Positions 60,225 through 64,000 of a DNA stretch of 64,000 nt are shown here, piece after piece (the first letter of the stretch is position 1; each line of letters opens with the position of its first letter). The DNA lies in contig NZ_LTAQ01000001.1 of assembly GCF_001590835.1 (NCBI RefSeq), positions 989,496 to 1,053,495 of the forward strand, written 5' to 3'. The DNA comes from Bacillus gaemokensis (lineage in GTDB: Bacteria > Bacillota > Bacilli > Bacillales > Bacillaceae_G). Under the pieces are notes generated by a model. That model saw only the letters and a program-made list of their open reading frames with translations. It made no database searches and was not told the DNA's origin. The translations under genes were made by a program, and so were the position numbers.

Positions 60225-61349
60225 TTATTCTTTTACTTTCCGTGATATCTCATATAATCCAGACAACACTTCCGCTCTCATTTTTACAAGCTCAGGGAAC
60301 TGATAGAAGAACGCAATCTTTTTATACTTCATTTCTGTTCCTTCTTTCACTTTCTTTGAATCTTGTAAAATGAATGCTGTAAATGTATCTGCAATATCTT
60401 CTGCTACATTCGTTGTTCCGTACTCGGAAACAAATTGATCATGCTTATCTTTGAAAAATTGTATTTGCGCCTCTTCATTTGTTTCAATTTGCCTTTCTTT
60501 CCATTCCTGTTCAATCGGTTTCCAGAAAGATTCATGAAATTTATTAATATACGAATCAGCCTTTGCGCACCCTTCTTGTAAGAACAGATTTTTACATTTA
60601 TTTTGATAAGATGAAATGTCTTTATCATCTTCAAATGCTTTTAAATACTTTTTATCTACCGGAATTTGTTTATTGCTTAGCGTCAATACGTGCGCTGTCT
60701 CATGAATTAATGTCTTCATCACTTCATCTATATTCACACCTGAATCGAGCGTATCTAAGCTTAACACCCACTCTTTTGGATTCTCCATACTAGGAGTTAC
60801 ATGGGCAACGATTCCATCATATCCATCTGTCACAATATCGAACTCTTTTATATTATCACGATATTTAGAAGGAATTAACGTCCGATAAATCTCCCATAGC
60901 GTTTCATGATAATCCTTATCCTCATGCTGCTTGATTATCTCTTCCTTCGCTTCTTTATCATCTGCAAACACTTTATTTAAACGCTTCTTATCTAGTTTTT
61001 CAAAATAAGGATCTATGATGTCTTCCTCATCAATATAGTAAGATGCTAAAAAGAAATAATTTTCATCATCATTTTTCTTCTTTTCAGCTTCCTTAATACC
61101 TTCTACCTTCCCAGGATTCTCTTCTGTACCTCCTTCCGATTCTTCTACATTTTCCCCTGGCTCTTCCAGACGAGAAAGACTTTCCATCTTCTTATGTACT
61201 TTTTGAATCATCTCATCTCCAAGCTTTATACATTCTTCTTCTGTTTTACAACTCTCTTTCTTCTCGGCAACATCTACCTCTTTACTACAGCCTGCCATAA
61301 AGCCAATCACCATCATAAGACATGCTAACTTTCCATAAAACTTTCCCAT
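60225..61349 (-). CDS. Putative zinc metallopeptidase lipoprotein (HExxH)
   Basis: 374 residues from ATG 61349 (GGAGG 5 nt upstream). Lipobox VIGFMAGC with Cys near residue 21. A long charged, Lys/Glu-rich region (about 25-160) follows, then a domain with HETAH (near residue 214) in the setting VMKTLIHETAHVLTLSNKQ, a zinc-peptidase-type helix. A possible third ligand Glu lies further on (ESFWKPIEQEWKE or TNVAEDIADTF). Cys pairs (CKNLFLQEGC) may be disulfides. I cannot assign a named family; it would act on the outer membrane face. Confidence 0.75.
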   Translation of the reverse strand: MGKFYGKLACLMMVIGFMAGCSKEVDVAEKKESCKTEEECIKLGDEMIQKVHKKMESLSRLEEPGENVEESEGGTEENPGKVEGIKEAEKKKNDDENYFFLASYYIDEEDIIDPYFEKLDKKRLNKVFADDKEAKEEIIKQHEDKDYHETLWEIYRTLIPSKYRDNIKEFDIVTDGYDGIVAHVTPSMENPKEWVLSLDTLDSGVNIDEVMKTLIHETAHVLTLSNKQIPVDKKYLKAFEDDKDISSYQNKCKNLFLQEGCAKADSYINKFHESFWKPIEQEWKERQIETNEEAQIQFFKDKHDQFVSEYGTTNVAEDIADTFTAFILQDSKKVKEGTEMKYKKIAFFYQFPELVKMRAEVLSGLYEISRKVKE

Positions 61350-61451
61350 ATAAACCTCCATCATTCCATTCTACAAAAATATCATAATCATTTTTTTGAA
61401 AATATGCGATAATTATTTATAGGGATTTTTTTACTTGTAAGGGGGACTATG

Positions 61452-62129
61452 ATGATACGTGCTGCGTTGTTTGATTTAGATGGAACATTATTAAATCGCC
61501 GTCAATCTTTGGAGTGTTTTATTAGCGATCAATATGATCGTTATGCGGGGCATTTTACTAGCATCAATAAAACTGAATACTGCTCCTGTTTTATGGAGCT
61601 CGATAATAATGGATACACTGGGAAAGATAAAGTATATTCTACCTTGCTCAAAGAATATAACATTACTCATCTAACACCTGAACAACTCCTACATGACTAC
61701 GTAACAAAATTTTCAAACCACTGCATTCCTTTTCCAAATATGCATGAACTACTACAGCAATTACAAAAGAAGAATATCAAAATAGGGATTATCACAAATG
61801 GCATGACCGAATTTCAAATGAGTAATATTCGTGCTTTACAGTTACATACGTATACAAACACCATTCTTGTTTCAGAAGCAGAAGGCATTAAGAAGCCAAA
61901 TCCTGCTATCTTTGAGCGTGCTCTTCAGAGGTTAAACGTCCCAGCAGAAGAATGTATTTATGTTGGAGATCATCCTAAAAATGATGTAATTGGTGCTGAA
62001 AATGCTGGGATTTCTGCGGTTTGGAAGAAGGATTTGTTTTGGGGTAATTTTGAACATTCTCGTGTGGCCCTGGATTTGCTGGAGGTACTTTCGTTTGTAA
62101 AGCTTGAACAAATAAGATACGAACCTTAA
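61452..62129 (+). CDS. HAD superfamily hydrolase (YjjG/HAD-IA-like)
   Basis: 225 residues. Motif I is LFDLDGTLLNRRQ, motif II is GIITNGMTEFQ, motif III is EGIKKPNPAIF, and motif IV is YVGDHPKNDVIGAENAG. A four-helix cap lies between residues 20 and 95. Of two adjacent ATGs, 61452 is better spaced from GGGGG (6 nt). This is the third HAD phosphatase of the window; substrate unknown. Confidence 0.9.
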   Translation: MIRAALFDLDGTLLNRRQSLECFISDQYDRYAGHFTSINKTEYCSCFMELDNNGYTGKDKVYSTLLKEYNITHLTPEQLLHDYVTKFSNHCIPFPNMHELLQQLQKKNIKIGIITNGMTEFQMSNIRALQLHTYTNTILVSEAEGIKKPNPAIFERALQRLNVPAEECIYVGDHPKNDVIGAENAGISAVWKKDLFWGNFEHSRVALDLLEVLSFVKLEQIRYEP

Positions 62130-62145
62130 TTCAAAGGAGGCAAAC

Positions 62146-62225
62146 ATGGACAAAAAGGTAAAGGTATCTTTACTTTAAATTGTATAGAAAACCCTAAAAA
62201 ATACAAAGATATATTTACACCTTAA
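62146..62225 (+). pseudogene. Frameshifted mini-gene relic
   Basis: A good ribosome binding site (AAAGGAGGCAAAC) precedes ATG 62146, but the frame stops after 10 codons. Shifting by one base at the AAAAAGG run restores a 26-codon reading (MDKK / GKGIFTLNCIENPKKYKDIF then TP-stop). It may be the stump of a lost gene in the ytkD-HAD spacer, or a chance site. Confidence 0.3.
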
Positions 62226-62264
62226 TTTAGAAAAATAACTAAAATTCATTTCGTGAAATAAAAA

Positions 62265-62303
62265 AGAAATCGGCCCCTTTACTTCGTAAAACAGCCGATT
62301 TCT
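62265..62303 (-). terminator. Terminator of ytkD
   Basis: 10-bp stem AGAAATCGGC / GCCGATTTCT overlapping the ytkD stop codon, with a minus-strand T run. Confidence 0.85.
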
Positions 62304-62758
62304 TCTATATGTTTCATCGTACGCGCTAATACATCATCGCGCATAATAAAGCTAAATTTCCTATCAACTTTAATGTTATCAGGGATGTCTTCTAATAAAA
62401 CTGACCCTTTCGTTTCTTCATAGTGCGTATGCTCTTCAACTGCACTAATTGTTGCAAAATAAATGTTTTTAATGATTATTTTGTCTTTTCCAGATACTTT
62501 GTATTGTCCTAAGTAAGTTAAATCAGAAACAATACCGCCGGTTTCTTCATGAACCTCTCGAACTGCCGCCTCTTCCGGTGTCTCCCCAATTTCTACTTTT
62601 CCCCCTGGAAATTCAAGACCGCGGCGTAAATGATGCGTTAATAACCATTGATCCCCGTACCGGCATACAACCCAAACATGCTTTGGCTCAGGAGAAAATG
62701 GATAACGTTCAAACGATAATTGTACAGTGTTGTGGTAATAATCTTTAAATTTGTACAT
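62279..62758 (-). CDS. ytkD: NUDIX hydrolase YtkD
   Basis: 159 residues. The Nudix box is intact: GGKVEIGETPEEAAVREVHE then ETGG (about residues 51-74; G-x5-E-x7-R-E-x2-E-E-x-G pattern). Start MYKFKDYYHNTVQLSF and the segment YLGQYKVSGKDKIIIKNIYFA closely resemble B. subtilis YtkD, which hydrolyses 8-oxo-dGTP and other nucleoside triphosphates. The position after the ytl-type importer also matches B. subtilis. Confidence 0.93.
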   Translation of the reverse strand: MYKFKDYYHNTVQLSFERYPFSPEPKHVWVVCRYGDQWLLTHHLRRGLEFPGGKVEIGETPEEAAVREVHEETGGIVSDLTYLGQYKVSGKDKIIIKNIYFATISAVEEHTHYEETKGSVLLEDIPDNIKVDRKFSFIMRDDVLARTMKHIEEIGCFTK

Positions 62759-62842
62759 GCCATTACTCCCCTATTGATGGTTACAAGTTTTTCCTACCAC
62801 AAATTGTAGCATATTCTCGCTTTTCTGCATAATGTTATCCAA

Positions 62843-63160
62843 CTATAATCCATTGATTATTCCCATTTGCGCGACTAATTCTTTTGTTTCATGATTTCCT
62901 AAGTTATAAATCATCTCATACGCCTTCTGTAACTGTTCATCATACCGGTCATTATTAGAATCATGATGATACTCAACATACGGAACATGCGAACGCACAA
63001 AGGAACCAAGATCTTCACGATACGCTTGATCAAAATATTCCCGGAGTTGAATAATCTCCTCATCATTTGCTTGAATTTCAAAACTATACGTATCTGCTGT
63101 TTTCACTTGCGAAATTTGACCGTTTCCTACTGATATATAGTATGTTTTCTTATTATCCAT
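62843..63160 (-). CDS. Small soluble protein, unknown
   Basis: 105 residues from ATG 63160 (AAAGGAGG upstream); an in-frame extension to 63205 is not needed. MDNKKTYYISVGNGQISQVK then TADTYSFEIQANDEEIIQLR suggests a short beta sheet followed by helices; the C-terminal half is helical and acidic, with HHDSNNDRYDEQLQKAYEM. No membrane segment. I do not recognise the family with certainty. Confidence 0.75.
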   Translation of the reverse strand: MDNKKTYYISVGNGQISQVKTADTYSFEIQANDEEIIQLREYFDQAYREDLGSFVRSHVPYVEYHHDSNNDRYDEQLQKAYEMIYNLGNHETKELVAQMGIINGL

Positions 63161-63267
63161 GTAGCGCCCTCCTTTCACTCTTTTAATTTCTATTGTTTTC
63201 AACAATTACAAAATTATGTAAAACGAAACTTCGTTTAATGATAAAATAAAGAAAAGGAGGGTTCTGC

Positions 63268-63417
63268 GTGATTAAAATATTAATTATTGGAGTCATTATT
63301 GTCATTCTCGTGTTAGTGCTCTCTGTGCTAACGATTAATAAAGGCTATTCTTATAAACATTCGGTTGATCAGCCGGAGGACAATCCTTATCTGGCACATA
63401 AAAAGGAGGATCAATAA
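63268..63417 (+). CDS. ytzI: YtzI-like small membrane protein
   Basis: 49 residues from GTG 63268 (AAAGGAGG 9 nt upstream). One helix (IKILIIGVIIVILVLVLSVL) is followed by TINKGYSYKHSVDQPEDNPY and a charged tail. The segment KGYSYKHSVD is what I recall from the YtzI family of Bacillus. The next gene starts two bases after its stop. Confidence 0.7.
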   Translation: MIKILIIGVIIVILVLVLSVLTINKGYSYKHSVDQPEDNPYLAHKKEDQ

Positions 63418-63418
63418 T

Positions 63419-63649
63419 ATGGTTCGTATACTACGCCTCCTAACTGCTTTCATTGTCATTATCGTATCTTTGTATAGTCTATTTACACATAAGGATTCAT
63501 TTCTTACACTTTCACAATTTTTCTTAGGAGCTTTAATGTTCATAATCGCGATTGAACAAATACAAAAGCAGGATAAAAGTACTGGATTAACTTGCATTGT
63601 TGCAGGAGTTTTCGTGTGGGGTGTTCTCGCAATAAAGTATATTATGTAA
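63419..63649 (+). CDS. DUF3953-like two/three-helix membrane protein, copy 1
   Basis: 76 residues from ATG 63419, with GGAGG provided by the end of the ytzI-like gene. Helices: MVRILRLLTAFIVIIVSLYS, then LSQFFLGALMFIIAIEQI and TGLTCIVAGVFVWGVLAIKY. The pattern of a short first helix, a G-x2-M-F-I-I-A-I-E-Q-I second helix and a G-containing third repeats in the next gene, so these are tandem paralogues. Confidence 0.72.
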   Translation: MVRILRLLTAFIVIIVSLYSLFTHKDSFLTLSQFFLGALMFIIAIEQIQKQDKSTGLTCIVAGVFVWGVLAIKYIM

Positions 63650-63677
63650 CAAGCATTTGCTTACGGAGGAATATAGT

Positions 63678-63908
63678 ATGTTAAAAATAGTTCGAATTAC
63701 ATTTGCACTCATCGCATTAGCCCTAGCTATCTACAGCCTTATTATAGATAACAGAACTATTATGCCTTACATGCTTATTACTTTAGGATTCATGGCTTTC
63801 GCGATAAGTTTGGAAGAACTGAACAAACACCATAAAATAAGTGGAACAATTGGCTTCTTAGCTGGATTCGGAGCTTTATTTCTCGCTTTATCGGATTTAC
63901 TTCGCTAA
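63678..63908 (+). CDS. DUF3953-like membrane protein, copy 2
   Basis: 76 residues from ATG 63678 (ACGGAGG upstream), the same length as copy 1. It has the same plan: IVRITFALIALALAIYSLI, then YMLITLGFMAFAISLEEL and TIGFLAGFGALFLALSDLL. Only modest identity to copy 1, so the duplication is old. Function unknown. Confidence 0.72.
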   Translation: MLKIVRITFALIALALAIYSLIIDNRTIMPYMLITLGFMAFAISLEELNKHHKISGTIGFLAGFGALFLALSDLLR

Positions 63909-63935
63909 TGTGAACTTTCAAAGGGGGGGAATGAA

Positions 63936-64000
63936 ATGCTAACTGGATTACGTATTTTTTTCGGCCTTCTAACAATCGCTATCGGGATCTACTATTATTT
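63936..64000 (+). CDS. Third DUF3953-like membrane protein, cut by window end
   Basis: ATG 63936 after a run of seven G, then LTGLRIFFGLLTIAIGIYYY, the start expected for another member of the tandem family. The rest lies beyond the window. Confidence 0.55.
   Translation, partial: MLTGLRIFFGLLTIAIGIYYY

Overview
This window is chromosomal DNA from a low-GC, spore-forming Firmicute, almost certainly the Bacillus cereus group (cereus/anthracis/thuringiensis). Three things point there. The gene order leuS ... ytzC-ytqA-ytqB ... ytpB-ytpA-ytoA ... metK-pckA ... ytl ABC genes-ytkD-ytzI follows the Bacillus subtilis yt region as I remember it. The window carries several copies of the bcr1-type interspersed repeat known from the B. 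cereus group. The accessory content (Bce-type ABC transporters, HxlR/EmrB pair, orphan sporulation-kinase-like histidine kinases, small DUF proteins) is also typical. I see no rRNA, tRNA, IS element, prophage or CRISPR array. Species cannot be decided from the window.

Layout. 1-4.3 kb: end of an unknown gene, leuS under a T-box leader, and an MFS transporter. 4.4-5.8 kb: a second MFS efflux gene whose leader encodes a 19-residue peptide and a hairpin over the ribosome binding site, which looks like a translational attenuator. 5.9-8.6 kb: khtT-khtU potassium/proton antiporter behind a degenerate tyrosine-recombinase-like gene. 8.7-15.9 kb: two tandem Bce-type ABC modules with identical ATPases, a VOC protein and a DUF418 membrane protein; both ABC modules and the DUF418 gene have the same 14-bp inverted repeat about 85 bp upstream of their starts. 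15.9-31 kb: conserved backbone (ytzC, ytqA, ytqB/mnmM, ytpB, ytpA, ytoA, mobA, moaB, metK with SAM-I riboswitch) with inserted accessory genes and three copies of a 20-bp iteron repeat that ends in a terminator. 31.7-43.4 kb: pckA, small membrane proteins, an internally deleted EamA transporter, HAD phosphatases, DeoR and HxlR regulators, an EmrB-type MFS pump and two tandem orphan histidine kinases.

43.8-56 kb is a cell-envelope island: polysaccharide deacetylase, lysozyme-like protein, amidase, LTA-synthase-like sulfatase, OatA-like O-acetyltransferase, GT39-like glycosyltransferase and metallophosphoesterase. The first three share a conserved upstream sequence. This island also holds most of the gene debris: a decayed metallophosphoesterase fragment, a ywbE tail and a startless ORF. 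57-64 kb returns to conserved backbone (ytlA/C/D-like ABC importer, ytkD, ytzI) and ends in a run of small DUF3953-like membrane proteins cut by the window edge.

The most interesting items are the leader-peptide attenuator at 5.6 kb, the shared operators of the ABC/DUF418 genes, the shared cis-element of the three wall-enzyme genes, bcr1 elements that supply the C-terminal codons of two different genes, and the iteron-terminator repeats. Gene family names are from memory and motif reading; no database search was run.
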